In this document: piece after piece, positions 45,201 through 49,958 of the stretch
Position numbering within the stretch: the stretch's first letter is position 1
How the letters are laid out: the number at the start of each line of letters is the position of its first letter
Assembly: GCF_003265705.1 (NCBI RefSeq)
Contig: NW_020312867.1
Span: 11,259,228 to 11,323,227 of the forward strand
DNA length: 64,000 bases
Reading direction: 5' to 3'
DNA from: Callorhinus ursinus
Taxonomy: Eukaryota; Chordata; Mammalia; Carnivora; Otariidae
Notes under the pieces: model-generated
Databases searched by the model: none
Seen by the model: the letters and a program-made list of their open reading frames with translations, nothing else
What the model was told of the DNA's origin: nothing
Made by a program: the position numbers and the translations under genes

Positions 45201-47409
45201 CAGTCCTTCCCAGCCCCACTCCTATAAATAATGGTAGAGGGAAAAAACCCCAAACAGACAAACCTTTCTGTAACAAGAAACAAAGTAACAAATAGGCTGA
45301 CACTGGGCCTGGCAAGGCTCTGAGCCCGGCAGACTTCACTCAGGCAGCCCCCGGCTCCATCAGGGAGACAGGGCCTTGGGGGCCCCCAAACAAGGGGGAT
45401 GAGAACCAGGTCCAGTGCTCAAAGCCAGGGCCCAGCACGTCACGTCACGGTTGGCACCACTGGGGGAGCGAGGCAGACCTCCACTGTAAGACCCAGGTCT
45501 GGACTGGATCTAGGAAGGGAGAATGCAAAACCACAGCAACAGAAGCCGGGTGAGCAGAGGGGGTGGCCGGAGAGGGAAGAAAATCTCAAAAGAAACACTC
45601 AAAAGAGGATTTTACGCCAGATGGAAAACAGAACAACTGGAGAATTACTTGAAAATAAGTACATTAGGGTCCTTGGTGATTTAAATGAAGAAACATTTTT
45701 AAACAACACAAACACATACATACAAGAAATTAAGAACCAAAAATAGGCAGGAATGAACCAAATAGAAATCTCAGAAATAAGAACTATAATCCCTGCAACA
45801 AAAATTCAACATAAACACATGACTGTTCACAAGGAATTAGTAAATGGAAAATAACACTGGGGAATCCATCCAGAAGTTAGCACTAGAAAAAGATATCCAA
45901 ACCATGAGAAAGCAGTTAAAGAGAAACACAGAGAGACTAGTAAACTCTAGTGTGTCATTAACAGAAGTTCACCCAATAGTTGAGAGCAAAATACAGTTAT
46001 TTTCAGATATACAAAGACAAAGGTAGTGACCGTTCACAGACCCTCAGTGTTTTGTTTTGTTTTTTTTTTAAATGAAAAGCGATCGAAGAGGGAGAGAGAG
46101 GGAAACCAACAACAGGGAATAAATACGAAAATGGAGAGTATATGCCGTGGATTTAACTAACTGTAGAATATCACAATTTGAACGTGAAAACAAGTCAACC
46201 TAAAACTCTCCTCCCTAATGACAAGGCAGGTGGGTAGGGAAGGCAAGCTCAAGTTCGTCTCTCAAGTGGAGGGTGAATGGTGTGCTGGGCTCTCAGGCAG
46301 CAGGAGAGACAAATCAATACCCAGGCACGAAACCTTCCTTTTCATTTTTCAAAGACTATCTAATTTAAACTTGGAAAACCACCTTGCTTCTTCCTCTAGA
46401 AAATCTGTCAACCCGAAGGCTTCAACACAACAGAAAATCCATTTAAAAATTTCACTTTATAGGAAGAAGGAAAAGTTATGTCTGTTGTAAAATCAGTGGG
46501 ACATCTCTCTGTGAATCAATAGGGTAAAAATCAAAATGTGAATGCTAGTTAAGTCAATGTACTTAAGGACGGGTGTTCACATCCTTCTTACTGAGTAATG
46601 CCACAGTGAGGCAAATTCCAGGACCATGCTTTAAGGAGTCCTAGAATGATATTCTTGCCCTTAACCTCATGTCTAGTATTAAGAGAAAAACATTTGGAGG
46701 CAAGTTCTCTCTAAAGAGCTTTTTCCTTTTTTGAACCAACACTTTAAGTACCTTTATACACATCAAATCATAACCCTACATCTGGAAAAGTATTGGCCCT
46801 GAACATAGTGAATGTGTGTAATCAGCCTTCTCTAACTGGTAACACTTATTCAGGTAAAACTACATCTTGGATGTTGCTGCCATAATACAAAGCGTGACTT
46901 CTGGGTTCCAAATGGTGAGTCATTCATTCATTCTCCTACCTTGCAATGAAAGTCTGAAGTTGGGTTTCAGGTTACTTCATTAGAACACATTTTTGGAGCT
47001 AGAAGGAAGCTTTCAGCATCCTCCAGCACACAGTAAGCTCTGGGCTGGCTGGTTGGCTGTACAATGTTCACAGCAATGCAGGCTTCCCTCCTGGAGTTAA
47101 CCCCATCAGGTGACTCCAGCAGACAGCAGAGCCAAAATTAGTCAGCCAACAGGGTTCCCAAGAAGACTATCTCACGTGAAAAGCATTTGGTTTTTGAATG
47201 CCTTAACCTTCACTGAAACAGGAGTATTAAAGCTAATCCTATGTTGATACAACACGGAAACTACTTGAGTCAAGCAGAGAGAAAGAAGGGAATAGAGTTA
47301 CCGGAAGAGTAAAGAAACCAGGGTGCTTCGCTTCATCTTCGTATTTGCCTTCAGTTGAACTTCCGGCCTCCATGGATTTGGACGTGGTGTTCTTACCGAT
47401 GCCCATCAT
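3096..47409 (-). CDS. SLC23A2: SLC23A2 (SVCT2), N-terminal 274 codons, join of seven exons
   Basis: Sodium-dependent vitamin C transporter 2, a plasma-membrane symporter that brings L-ascorbate into cells with Na+; it belongs to the nucleobase-ascorbate transporter (NAT) family. Reading order on the minus strand is 47302-47409, 29910-30008, 22126-22242, 19930-20087, 5315-5403, 4212-4282, 3096-3277. Each junction is GT-AG and the frame is kept throughout: intron phases are 0, 0, 0, 2, 1, 0 and 2. The joined product starts [11 protein letters not shown] and ends [11 protein letters not shown] with two bases of the next codon. It matches the SVCT2 N-terminus closely as I remember it, not SVCT1, whose N-terminus is shorter and different. 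Seen here: an acidic cytoplasmic N-terminus (1-about 95), first membrane segments from about residue 98, the QH motif at 108-109, and N-glycosylation sequons at N188 and N196. The C-terminal 375 or so residues, including the NAT signature motif, lie outside the window. No frameshift or stop was seen. Confidence 0.97.
3278..4211 (-). other. SLC23A2: SLC23A2 intron (934 bp)
   Basis: Phase-0 intron between the exons at 4212-4282 and 3096-3277, from GTAAAAG (4211-4205) to ...CTCCAG (about 3278). No repeat was recognised apart from a G9 run at 3981-3989. Confidence 0.9.
4212..4282 (-). CDS. SLC23A2: SLC23A2 coding exon: residues 191-214 (extracellular loop, second N-glycosylation site)
   Basis: 71 bases from acceptor TTTTCAAG|ATGTTT to donor CGTGAG|GTAAAA. 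With one base from the previous exon it encodes D191 then [18 protein letters not shown] and PRIRE. The N196-G-T sequon is intact; in human SVCT2 sites at N188 and N196 are known, and the numbering here agrees exactly. Compared with the human protein as I recall it (VANGTAELL), this copy has Ser195 for Ala and Thr199 for Ala, changes that leave the sequon intact. Phase-1 intron before, phase-0 after. Confidence 0.96.
4283..5314 (-). other. SLC23A2: SLC23A2 intron (1032 bp)
   Basis: Phase-1 intron from GTAACT (5314) to ...TTTTCAAG (4283). It contains a short G-run near 4867-4876 and a GA-rich stretch near 5130-5145. No mobile element was recognised. Confidence 0.9.
5315..5403 (-). CDS. SLC23A2: SLC23A2 coding exon: residues 161-191 (membrane segment and start of extracellular loop, first N-glycosylation site)
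   Basis: 89 bases from acceptor ACTTTTAG|GTTACC to donor ACCACAG|GTAACT. The first base completes Arg161 (AG+G). The exon encodes [20 protein letters not shown] then LDKWKCNTT, and its last base starts Asp191. [12 protein letters not shown] is the strongly conserved small-residue helix of the NAT family. The N188-T-T sequon is intact. An 8-base perfect hairpin (5443-5460) lies 40-57 bases upstream of the acceptor, in the usual branch-point zone. Confidence 0.96.
5443..5460. promoter_or_regulatory. Perfect short hairpin near a splice acceptor
   Basis: GAACTACC and GGTAGTTC flank a two-base spacer, giving an 8-base inverted repeat 40-57 bases upstream of the SLC23A2 acceptor at 5403. A function is inference only; it may be chance. 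Confidence 0.4.
7694..7912 (+). mobile_element. Ancient DNA transposon relic (hAT-like MER element)
   Basis: The ends carry complementary TGGCAAACT and AGTTTGCCACCCCAG. The body (ACTTGTCTTTGTGAGAAAGG, ACATAGCCACTCCCATTTAT, CCCTTTACAGAAAAAGTTTG) resembles the common mammalian non-autonomous DNA element with GGCAAACT ends. I am not certain of its exact Repbase name. Confidence 0.65.
8190..8360 (+). mobile_element. Possible L2 3' fragment
   Basis: Phrases such as CTCCAGAAAACATTCCAGGA after a run of TTTGCTCTTCTC resemble the L2 tail region. Weak and diverged. Confidence 0.35.
8430..8520. mobile_element. Possible MER5-type DNA transposon fragment
   Basis: CAGGCCTGGTTCATCAGAGT, then CCAATCTGCATTT and GGGTGAAGCTGAGG, resembles the middle of MER5-family elements. 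Weak. Confidence 0.35.
9871..9952 (+). repeat. 82-bp direct repeat, copy 1
   Basis: Runs from GCTGAAGGAGCTAACC to GAAGTGCTCTAA and matches 12344-12425 with only two differences (AAAG/GAG at one base, GCGC/GCAC at one base). The flanks do not match. The unit is not a repeat I recognise. Confidence 0.9.
10873..11065 (+). mobile_element. CAN-SINE (SINEC)
   Basis: Full head GGGCACCTGGGTGGCTCA, body GATCTCAGGGTCCTGGGATC, (AAAT)n and poly-A tail. Flanked by imperfect AAGACTATTAA target-site duplications. Confidence 0.95.
11295..11464 (+). mobile_element. CAN-SINE (SINEC)
   Basis: Head GGGGCGCCTGGGTGGCTCAG, internal deletion in the middle, poly-A tail. Flanks AAAATCAAACCATA and AAAATCAAACTATA are target-site duplications with one change. 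Confidence 0.95.
11545..12150 (-). mobile_element. Old LINE-1 3' region (L1M type)
   Basis: The plus strand carries the complement of the ancient L1 3' end: GTGGGATTGCTGGATCAAAT followed by AGCAATGTATAAGAATGCCC and GAATCTGACAAAGGTAAGAA. Diverged, non-coding. Confidence 0.7.
12344..12425 (+). repeat. 82-bp direct repeat, copy 2
   Basis: Same orientation as 9871-9952, with 80 of 82 bases identical; 2.4 kb separates the copies. Confidence 0.9.
12663..12812 (-). mobile_element. MIR element
   Basis: CATTATCTCATTTGAAGC, then CCATTTTACAGATGAGGGAA and TGTCCAAGGTCACAAGGCTG: the complement of the MIR core and 3' end. Confidence 0.75.
14194..14218 (+). repeat. Poly-G tract (25 G)
   Basis: Uninterrupted run of 25 G in intron sequence. 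Confidence 0.95.
15430..15570 (-). mobile_element. Possible MIR fragment
   Basis: TTTTCACAAAAGGAAACAGA followed by GGTCATCTGCCCAAGATCAG resembles the complement of a MIR core; diverged. Confidence 0.4.
18480..18498 (+). repeat. Poly-C tract (19 C)
   Basis: Run of 19 C (poly-G in the pre-mRNA). Confidence 0.95.
19418..19490 (+). repeat. G-rich tract with an 11-bp tandem repeat
   Basis: Two copies of GGGCGAGTGCA followed by GGGCTCAGAGGCGGGCAGG, a 12-G run and GCGGGGGCGGCGGG. It contains several GGGCGG-like Sp1/KLF boxes and could form a G-quadruplex. It lies 0.4-0.5 kb on the low-coordinate (intronic) side of the exon at 19930. Confidence 0.7.
19930..20087 (-). CDS. SLC23A2: SLC23A2 coding exon: residues 109-161 (first membrane helices)
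   Basis: 158 bases from acceptor GTCCACAG|CACTAC to donor GGATGCAG|GTGAGA. It encodes [52 protein letters not shown] and the first two bases of Arg161. His109 is the second residue of the QH motif found near the end of the first membrane segment in NAT transporters and linked to substrate handling in studied members; the intron splits Gln108 from His109. Two hydrophobic segments (about 112-128 and 139-156) flank the short loop [10 protein letters not shown]. Phase-0 intron before, phase-2 after. The open frame on the plus strand across this exon is a shadow. Confidence 0.97.
20088..22125 (-). other. SLC23A2: SLC23A2 intron (2.0 kb)
   Basis: Phase-0 intron from GTAAGATGG (22125) to ...TCCACAG (20088). 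It contains an L1 ORF2 relic at 20300-20640. The remainder (20650-22120) shows C/T-rich unique-looking DNA without a recognised element. Confidence 0.9.
20300..20640 (-). mobile_element. LINE-1 ORF2 reverse-transcriptase fragment
   Basis: On the minus strand one frame reads [12 protein letters not shown], the L1 reverse-transcriptase motif around the IDAEKAFD block, preceded by a [12 protein letters not shown] stretch. Broken and non-functional; edges approximate. Confidence 0.75.
22126..22242 (-). CDS. SLC23A2: SLC23A2 coding exon: residues 70-108 (end of cytoplasmic N-terminus, start of first membrane helix)
   Basis: 117 bases, 39 codons, phase 0 on both sides; acceptor CACTCGCAG|AGCTCT and donor TTACAG|GTAAGA. 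It encodes [57 protein letters not shown](H) is the strongly conserved entry into the first membrane helix of SVCT and related NAT proteins, with Gln108 of the QH motif as the last codon. The serine-rich stretch before it is cytoplasmic. A run of seven C in the sense strand encodes the Val-Pro-Pro step (22156-22162). Confidence 0.97.
22691..22714 (+). repeat. Poly-A tract (24 A)
   Basis: Run of 24 A with no SINE body attached on either side. Confidence 0.9.
23707..23912 (-). mobile_element. CAN-SINE (SINEC)
   Basis: Reverse copy ending GAGCCACCCAGGTGCCC. Target-site duplications GGAATAGCCTGCTCTT (23691-23706) and GGAATATCCTGCTCTT (23916-23931) differ at one base. Confidence 0.95.
23945..24142 (+). 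mobile_element. CAN-SINE (SINEC)
   Basis: Head GGGGAGCTCCTGGATGACTC (slightly changed), body and poly-A. Flanked by AGTGTGTCTAG on both sides. Confidence 0.92.
24184..24387 (+). mobile_element. CAN-SINE (SINEC)
   Basis: Head GGGGCGCCTGGGTGGCTCAG, full body, (AAAT)n and poly-A; again bordered by copies of GTGTCTAG. Confidence 0.95.
24397..24590 (+). mobile_element. CAN-SINE, older subtype
   Basis: Head GGGGCACCTGGGTGGCTCAG, body with CAACTCTTGGTTTCAAGTTC and GCTTGAGATTCTCTCTCC, an older carnivore SINE type. It begins directly after a GTGTCTAG copy. Confidence 0.9.
24591..24766 (+). mobile_element. CAN-SINE (SINEC)
   Basis: Head GGATGCCTGGGTGGCTCAG inserted in the tail of the preceding SINE; flanked by GAATCTTCA and GAAATCTTCA. 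Confidence 0.93.
24941..25140 (-). mobile_element. CAN-SINE (SINEC)
   Basis: Reverse copy with poly-T start and CCACCCAGGCGCC end. Perfect 17-base target-site duplication CCTATTCAGATATTTTG at 24924-24940 and 25141-25157. Confidence 0.97.
25245..25424 (+). mobile_element. CAN-SINE (SINEC)
   Basis: Head GGGCACCTGGGTGGCTCAG; flanked by AAAGACCTTA on both sides. The tail is T-rich instead of A-rich (CAAATATTTTTTTTTTTTT), an oddity probably due to rearrangement. Confidence 0.93.
25611..25812 (+). mobile_element. CAN-SINE (SINEC)
   Basis: Head GGGTCGCCTGGGTGGCTCCG, body, (AAAT)n, poly-A. Target-site duplication AACAATGTAAGAGA on both sides. Confidence 0.95.
26660..26800 (-). mobile_element. MIR element
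   Basis: CCCCATTTTAGAGATGAGGA, then GTCGCCCAGGAGTTGAACAG: complement of MIR. Confidence 0.55.
27560..27640 (+). mobile_element. Possible MIR 3' fragment
   Basis: GGAATAGTGGTAGCACCTCT followed by GGTTGTGGTGAGAGCTAAAT resembles the MIR tail. Short. Confidence 0.45.
27808..27851. repeat. Imperfect 44-bp palindrome
   Basis: Outer arms AAATGTCTAGC (27808-27818) and GCTAGACATTT (27841-27851) are perfectly complementary, and a TGCTAGCA palindrome sits exactly at the shared centre (27826-27833). Confidence 0.8.
28547..28642 (+). mobile_element. Short CAN-SINE (tRNA-like head type)
   Basis: Head GGGGCACCTGGCTGGCTCAG, B-box-like GTTCAAGCC, then a short tail after GTAGAGCTTACC. Confidence 0.8.
28745..28931 (+). 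mobile_element. CAN-SINE, older subtype
   Basis: GGGGTGGCCTGGGTGGTTCA head, GTCGTGGGATCGAACCCCGA body, A-rich tail; flanks AGTCTACCAAA and AGTCTACAAAG. Confidence 0.88.
29296..29490 (-). mobile_element. CAN-SINE (SINEC)
   Basis: Reverse copy from poly-T to GAGCCACCCAGGCGCCCC, with weak flank similarity. It lies 0.4 kb on the low-coordinate (intronic) side of the exon at 29910. Confidence 0.93.
29520..29690 (-). mobile_element. MIR element
   Basis: TTTCATTTAATCCTAACAAA, then TTCCCATTTTGGCGATGAGG and AGAGAGCTTAAGTACCTCCC: complement of MIR. Confidence 0.65.
29910..30008 (-). CDS. SLC23A2: SLC23A2 coding exon: residues 37-69 (cytoplasmic N-terminus)
   Basis: 99 bases, 33 codons, phase 0 on both sides; acceptor TCTCTGCAG|GTGGTG and donor GAAAAG|GTACGC. 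It encodes [33 protein letters not shown]. The segment is acidic and serine/threonine-rich without membrane character, fitting the cytoplasmic N-terminal tail of SVCT2. Its high-coordinate (upstream) side carries a CpG-dense patch (30236-30365) and an array of TGACG motifs (30463-30498). Confidence 0.96.
30236..30365. promoter_or_regulatory. CpG-dense patch upstream of a coding exon
   Basis: About 12 CpG in roughly 120 bases (CCCCGCGGG, GGAGGCCGGAAGG, GAGCGGGGCCCGCAACGCC, GGGCGGTGG), far above the surrounding intron. Too short for a classical CpG island; could be an internal regulatory element. Confidence 0.4.
30463..30498 (+). repeat. Tandem array ACGTGCTG x 4.5
   Basis: Four perfect ACGTGCTG units plus ACGT. 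Each junction makes CTGACGTG, giving four TGACG half-sites of the CREB/ATF type on the plus strand at 8-base spacing. Regulation is inference. Confidence 0.85.
30840..31012 (+). mobile_element. CAN-SINE (SINEC)
   Basis: Head GGGGCGCCTGGGTGGCTCAG, body, (AAAT)n and poly-A. Target-site duplication AAAATACAGAGAA on both sides. Confidence 0.96.
31190..31640 (+). mobile_element. Old LINE-1 3' region (L1M type)
   Basis: GACGAAGGTGTGGGGAGAAA, GTGGAAGGTAATTTAGCACC and GGAAACAACCTAAATGTTCA follow the order of the ancient L1 ORF2 3' end. Confidence 0.65.
34453..34485 (+). repeat. (CAAAAA)n simple repeat
   Basis: Imperfect run of AAACAAAAAC-type units. Confidence 0.8.
35165..35188 (+). repeat. (CA)12 microsatellite
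   Basis: Perfect AC dinucleotide run. Confidence 0.95.
35245..35450 (+). mobile_element. CAN-SINE, older subtype
   Basis: GGGGAGCCTGTGTGACTCAA head, GTCATGATCTCAAAGTCATG body, A-tail; flanks AAGGTATC and AGAGGTATC. Confidence 0.88.
36180..36300 (-). mobile_element. Possible MIR fragment
   Basis: GCATTTATTCACTGCCTACC, then GATCTTGTTTACTTATCGAA and CAGACAAGGAGGCTG resemble the complement of MIR. Confidence 0.45.
36723..36753 (+). repeat. (GT)n microsatellite, one interruption
   Basis: GT/TG dinucleotide run of about 31 bases with a TATG interruption. Confidence 0.95.
37530..37548 (+). repeat. Poly-G tract (19 G)
   Basis: Uninterrupted run of 19 G. Confidence 0.95.
37878..38073 (+). mobile_element. 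CAN-SINE, older subtype
   Basis: Head GGGGCGCCTGGGTGGCTCTG, long degenerate A/G tail; flanks CTACCAAAGCTC and CTACTAAAGCTC are the target-site duplication. Confidence 0.9.
38114..38307 (+). mobile_element. CAN-SINE (SINEC)
   Basis: Head GGGGCGCCTGGGTGGCTCAG through poly-A, with a perfect 16-base target-site duplication AAAAGCTGAAATACTA. Confidence 0.96.
38374..38480 (+). mobile_element. Short CAN-SINE
   Basis: GGGCACCTGACTGGCTCAGT head, CAGGGTTGTAAGTTGAAGGC, short A-tail. Confidence 0.75.
38500..38581 (-). mobile_element. CAN-SINE head fragment, reverse
   Basis: GGCTCGATCCCAGGACCCTG to GAGCCATCCAGGTGTCCC: 5' half of a reverse SINE, tail missing. Flanked by TTAAAATTAATTTTTT-like sequence on both sides. 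Confidence 0.8.
40190..41370 (+). mobile_element. LINE-2 (L2) 3' region
   Basis: Ordered L2 phrases: CTACAAGGCTCTACAAGGC, CTGCTCAAAGGCCTCCAACA, GTCAGGAAAAGCCAAAATCC, CAGAGATTTTTGTCTGTTTT, then AGCACTCAGTACATAC near the end. The long open frames on both strands here come from its C-rich composition. Confidence 0.7.
41440..41570 (+). mobile_element. Possible second L2 3' end
   Basis: CCTCCTCCCACCATTGAAAG, then AGAGCAGGAACCAGGCAGGC, resembles the L2 tail; short and diverged. Confidence 0.4.
42881..43097 (+). mobile_element. CAN-SINE (SINEC)
   Basis: GGGCGCCTGGGTGGCTCAGG head; the tail is a GA-rich run instead of plain poly-A. AAAGAAACTCT flanks both ends. Confidence 0.93.
43117..43327 (+). mobile_element. 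CAN-SINE, older subtype
   Basis: GTGTGCCTGGGTGGCTGTGG head, GATCTCAAGGTCATGAGATC body, A-rich tail with AAAT units. It is followed by AAAGAAACTGATTC, a third near-copy of the flank used by the SINE at 42881. Confidence 0.9.
43630..43795 (+). mobile_element. DNA-transposon relic (MER type)
   Basis: ATCAAGCACTTGATCAGTGC, AACTGAGGAACTGAATTTTA, AATAGCCACATGTGACTAGC: a common mammalian MER element. The same core appears at 47985-48045. Exact family not certain. Confidence 0.5.
44008..44197 (-). mobile_element. CAN-SINE (SINEC)
   Basis: Reverse copy from ATTTATTTATTTGACAGAGA to GAGCCACCCGGGCGCCCC. Confidence 0.95.
45590..46500 (+). mobile_element. Old LINE-1 5'/ORF1-region relic (L1M/HAL1 type)
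   Basis: TCAGAAATAAGAACTATAAT, AACACAGAGAGACTAGTAAA and TATTTTCAGATATACAAAGA follow ancient L1/HAL1 order. No intact ORF. Confidence 0.5.
47302..47409 (-). CDS. SLC23A2: SLC23A2 first coding exon, coding part: residues 1-36
   Basis: 108 bases, 36 codons, ending in a phase-0 donor CTTCCG|GTAACT. It encodes [36 protein letters not shown]. The start was chosen at 47409 because the SVCT2 N-terminus is MMGIG; a second ATG follows directly, so either could initiate. The context TTAATGATGG has no purine at -3 for the first ATG, but A at -3 and G at +4 for the second, so the second looks stronger. Residue 31 is Gly where I recall Ala in human. The segment is hydrophilic and cytoplasmic. An upstream stop (TAA, 47411-47409) overlaps the first ATG. 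Confidence 0.95.
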
Positions 47410-47526
47410 TAAGAGAAAACGGGCAGTTTAGCCGCTGGACTGCCGGGGCTGGAAGAGGAGGCTTGTTCAGGCAAGGAGCCCAGCAGGATCTGAGCCGGCT
47501 CTCCCGGTGCCTGGAGGGCCCGATGC

Positions 47527-47559
47527 TCAGGCAGAGAAGAGCCCCACAAGTGCCGCCAT
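47527..47559 (-). CDS. Upstream ORF in SLC23A2 5' UTR (10 codons plus stop)
   Basis: ATG GCG GCA ... GCC TGA encodes MAALVGLFSA. The context AAGAGATGGC has G at -3 and G at +4, close to the Kozak optimum and better than the first main ATG. The stop is 117 bases upstream of the main start, so reinitiation is possible. The uORF is seen in the sequence; its translation and effect are inference and depend on the acceptor at 47569 being used. Confidence 0.5.
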   Translation of the reverse strand: MAALVGLFSA

Positions 47560-47984
47560 CTCTTAGCACCTAGAGAGAGGAAGCACCAAATCACCACAAA
47601 CGCATAAAGAGCAGGGGACACACATTCACTGCATCTCCTGCAGAGAAGCTGGTTATAGTACAAGTTACATCCAAACATCAAAAAAAGCACGTTACTTAAT
47701 CACACTTTTCAAGACCCCGCCATCTTCAGTTAGTCGTGCAGACCCTGAATCGCCCCCTGGGAGGAGGACTGCTGAACTGGGCCATCGGCAATACCCAAGT
47801 CCAAGGATGAAAAGGCCACACAGTGATTCCGGTGACACGCTGGATGGCAGAGCTCTCAGAGCCCAGCACTCTCCAGCAGAAACTGCTGCAGTGAGGAAAA
47901 TGTGCTGCAGCTGCCCCGTCCAGCCCAATCGTCACTACCCACGAGGCTGCGGGAGAAACTCAGCTTTTACTTGGATCTGATTTT

Positions 47985-48045
47985 AATCAATTTGAATTTA
48001 AATAGTCACATGTGACTGGTGATGACCACACCAGACAGTAAATGC
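47985..48045 (+). mobile_element. DNA-transposon relic fragment (MER type)
   Basis: AATTTAAATAGTCACATGTG, ACTGGTGATGACCACACCAG: shares the AAATAGYCACATGTG core with 43720-43780. Confidence 0.45.
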
Positions 48046-48479
48046 AGTTATAGCTAATATACTATGACTACCTGGATATCAAAGTTCTGAACCCCCTATA
48101 GGTGCCCAATTAAAGGTGGAGGAAGGCACTCAAAAGCATTTAAAAAAAAAAAAAAGGGGAGAGAGAGAGATGAAACCAACCTGGGATTAAATGACCACAC
48201 AAAGTTCTAGGCACGCGTCAACATGACCTTCAAATGGGCTAGAAGAATGCCATACAAAACACAGAGCCAAAACATTCCGTATCAGTCGAATAACAGCATA
48301 AACCTACAGAAGAAATCAGAAAGACAAAGTAAAAAGGAAGGGAGGTAAAATGGCAGGACATAAGGGAGGAGGGGGAAGGAGAGCAAGATGGATCTGGAAT
48401 GCTCAGAGAAACCGATACTGGTCGATGAGGAAAAGTGCAATGCTCTGGGCTAAGAGAAAATATAAGCAAAAGTCAAGAG

Positions 48480-48965
48480 TAAGAAATTACTGAAACAATT
48501 CTATGCAGCCAAGTTTCAGTGAAGAAGAAAATTAAAAACTCAATTTCAAACAAAAGTATGACTTGGACAATAAAAGAGATCCACCCAAAAATTAACAAGC
48601 ATTTGGGGAATTTCAGCTTCAAAAAATGAGAGGACACAAAGGATCCCTACAAGGGTTGGCATCTGGACAATAAAACATGTCTAAGGATGCCCAAAGTTTC
48701 ATTTAAAAAAAAAAAATACCACAAGCAGGTAGGGGTGAGAAGGGACAGAACATTCATCAGAATCATGTCATATCTCAGCACCAATTAATGTCCCACTGAG
48801 AGTGAATAACCCAGCCAAGCTGTCCTGCAAATGTGAAGTCACACCTACTCGATGTTAGAAACACAAGTAGGAAACCTGTTCGAGGATCTCTGTTAGGGAC
48901 TCTTTCATTCAACAATGACTGGATGAACCAAGGGAGAAACTGAAATACAGACAAAAGAAGAGAAG
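48480..48965 (+). mobile_element. Old LINE-1 relic (L1M type)
   Basis: AATAACCCAGCCAAGCTGTC, TGCAAATGTGAAG and GGATGAACCAAGGGAGAAAC follow the ancient L1 inter-ORF order. Edges approximate. Confidence 0.45.
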
Positions 48966-49178
48966 GAATTATACAAAAATCTGGGAGTTCAGTAGGTAGA
49001 GCACAAAAAAGGAAAATAAAATAAACCGTTGCCAGAACATCACGTTGCCTGCCTTAAGTAGAACAGAATCAAGTGCACACAGCAAAGTGGTTTGAGGGGC
49101 TCTTTTGGTTTAAATGTTCTTGCACATTTTGCCTTCTTGGTTACATCATATCCATATCTATTTAAAGCAGTAGCTCTC

Positions 49179-49358
49179 GGGACACCTGGGTGGCTCAGTA
49201 GGTTAAGCATCTGCCTTTGGCTCAGGTCATGATCCCAGGGTCCTGGGATTGAGTCCCGCATCAGGCTCCTTGCTCAGCGGGGAGCCTGCTTCTCCCTCTG
49301 CCTGCTCTCTCTGCTTGTACTCTCTCTCTCTCTCTGAAAAATAAATTAAAAAAAAAAA
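49179..49358 (+). mobile_element. CAN-SINE (SINEC)
   Basis: GGGACACCTGGGTGGCTCAG head through poly-A; flanked by GCAGTAGCTCT and GCAGTAGTTCT. Confidence 0.95.
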
Positions 49359-49368
49359 GGGGGGGGTG

Positions 49369-49580
49369 CAGTAGTTCTCAACCAGGAGTGATGTTCCCTC
49401 CAGGGGACATTTGGCAATGTCTGAAGACCTTCCAGGTCATCAAACTGGGGGAGAGCTACTAGTATAACAGGTAGAGGCCACGAGTGCTGATAAACATCCC
49501 CCAATGCACAGGGCAGACCCCATAATAAAGAACTACCTGGCCCCAAATGTGAAGAGTACCAAGGCTGAGAAACCCTGGTT
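49369..49580 (+). mobile_element. MER20-like hAT DNA transposon
   Basis: CAGTAGTTCTCAACCAGGAG, CAGGGGACATTTGGCAATGT, GGTAGAGGCCACGAGTGCTG, TGCACAGGGCAGACCCCATA and an end GGCTGAGAAACCCTGG complementary to the start. Length near the usual 219 bases. The SINE at 49179 landed at its edge. Confidence 0.8.
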
Positions 49581-49769
49581 TAAAAACATTTCCCTCCTCC
49601 CAAAAATGACAACCCGGTGTGCCACGTGGATCCGCAGCACAGAGCAAGGGATACATGTTCCGGTTTGGGAAGCAGGGACATGGATGTCACCAGACAAAGC
49701 AAACTCCGTAAAGGAATAAGTCTATGGGACTTACTGCCAATTTTGTGACTTTTAAAATAATTTTCCCTT

Positions 49770-49958
49770 GGACGCCTGGGTGGCTCAGTTGGTTAAGCGA
49801 CTGCCTTCGGCTCAGGTCATGATCCTGGAGTCCCGGGATCGAGTCCCACGTCGGGCTCCCTGCTCAGCGGGGAGTCTACTTCTCCCTCTGACCCTCTTCC
49901 CTCTCATACTGTCTCTCATTCTCTCTCAAATAAATAAAAATCTTTAAAAAATAAAATA
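49770..49958 (+). mobile_element. CAN-SINE (SINEC)
   Basis: GGACGCCTGGGTGGCTCAGT head; target-site duplication AAAATAATTTTC on both sides. Confidence 0.95.

Larger units (their letters stand above)
30009..47301 (-). other. SLC23A2: SLC23A2 intron (17.3 kb)
   Basis: Phase-0 intron from GTAACTC (47301) to ...TCTCTGCAG (30009). It is rich in SINEs (30.8, 35.2, 37.9-38.6, 42.9-43.3 and 44.0 kb), old L1 pieces (31.2-31.7 and 45.6-46.5 kb), L2 (40.2-41.6 kb), MIR (36.2 kb), dinucleotide arrays (35.2 and 36.7 kb) and a G19 run (37.5 kb). No recognisable element was seen in 32040-34450, 38600-39880, 42150-42870, 44260-45390 and 46520-47290. Confidence 0.9.
47302..47569 (-). other. SLC23A2: SLC23A2 exon containing the start codon (5' UTR 47410-47569 plus coding part)
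   Basis: The most likely acceptor is CTTCCTCTCTCTAG|GTGCTA at 47570/47569, a strong polypyrimidine tract. This leaves 160 bases of 5' UTR in the exon. The acceptor is inferred from the signal, not from transcript data. Confidence 0.7.

Noticed and set aside
45399..45746. 115-codon plus-strand open frame with a basic, coiled-coil-like translation
   Set aside because: The translation ([16 protein letters not shown] and on) fits a decayed L1/HAL1 ORF1-region relic, with stops just after; not a host gene.
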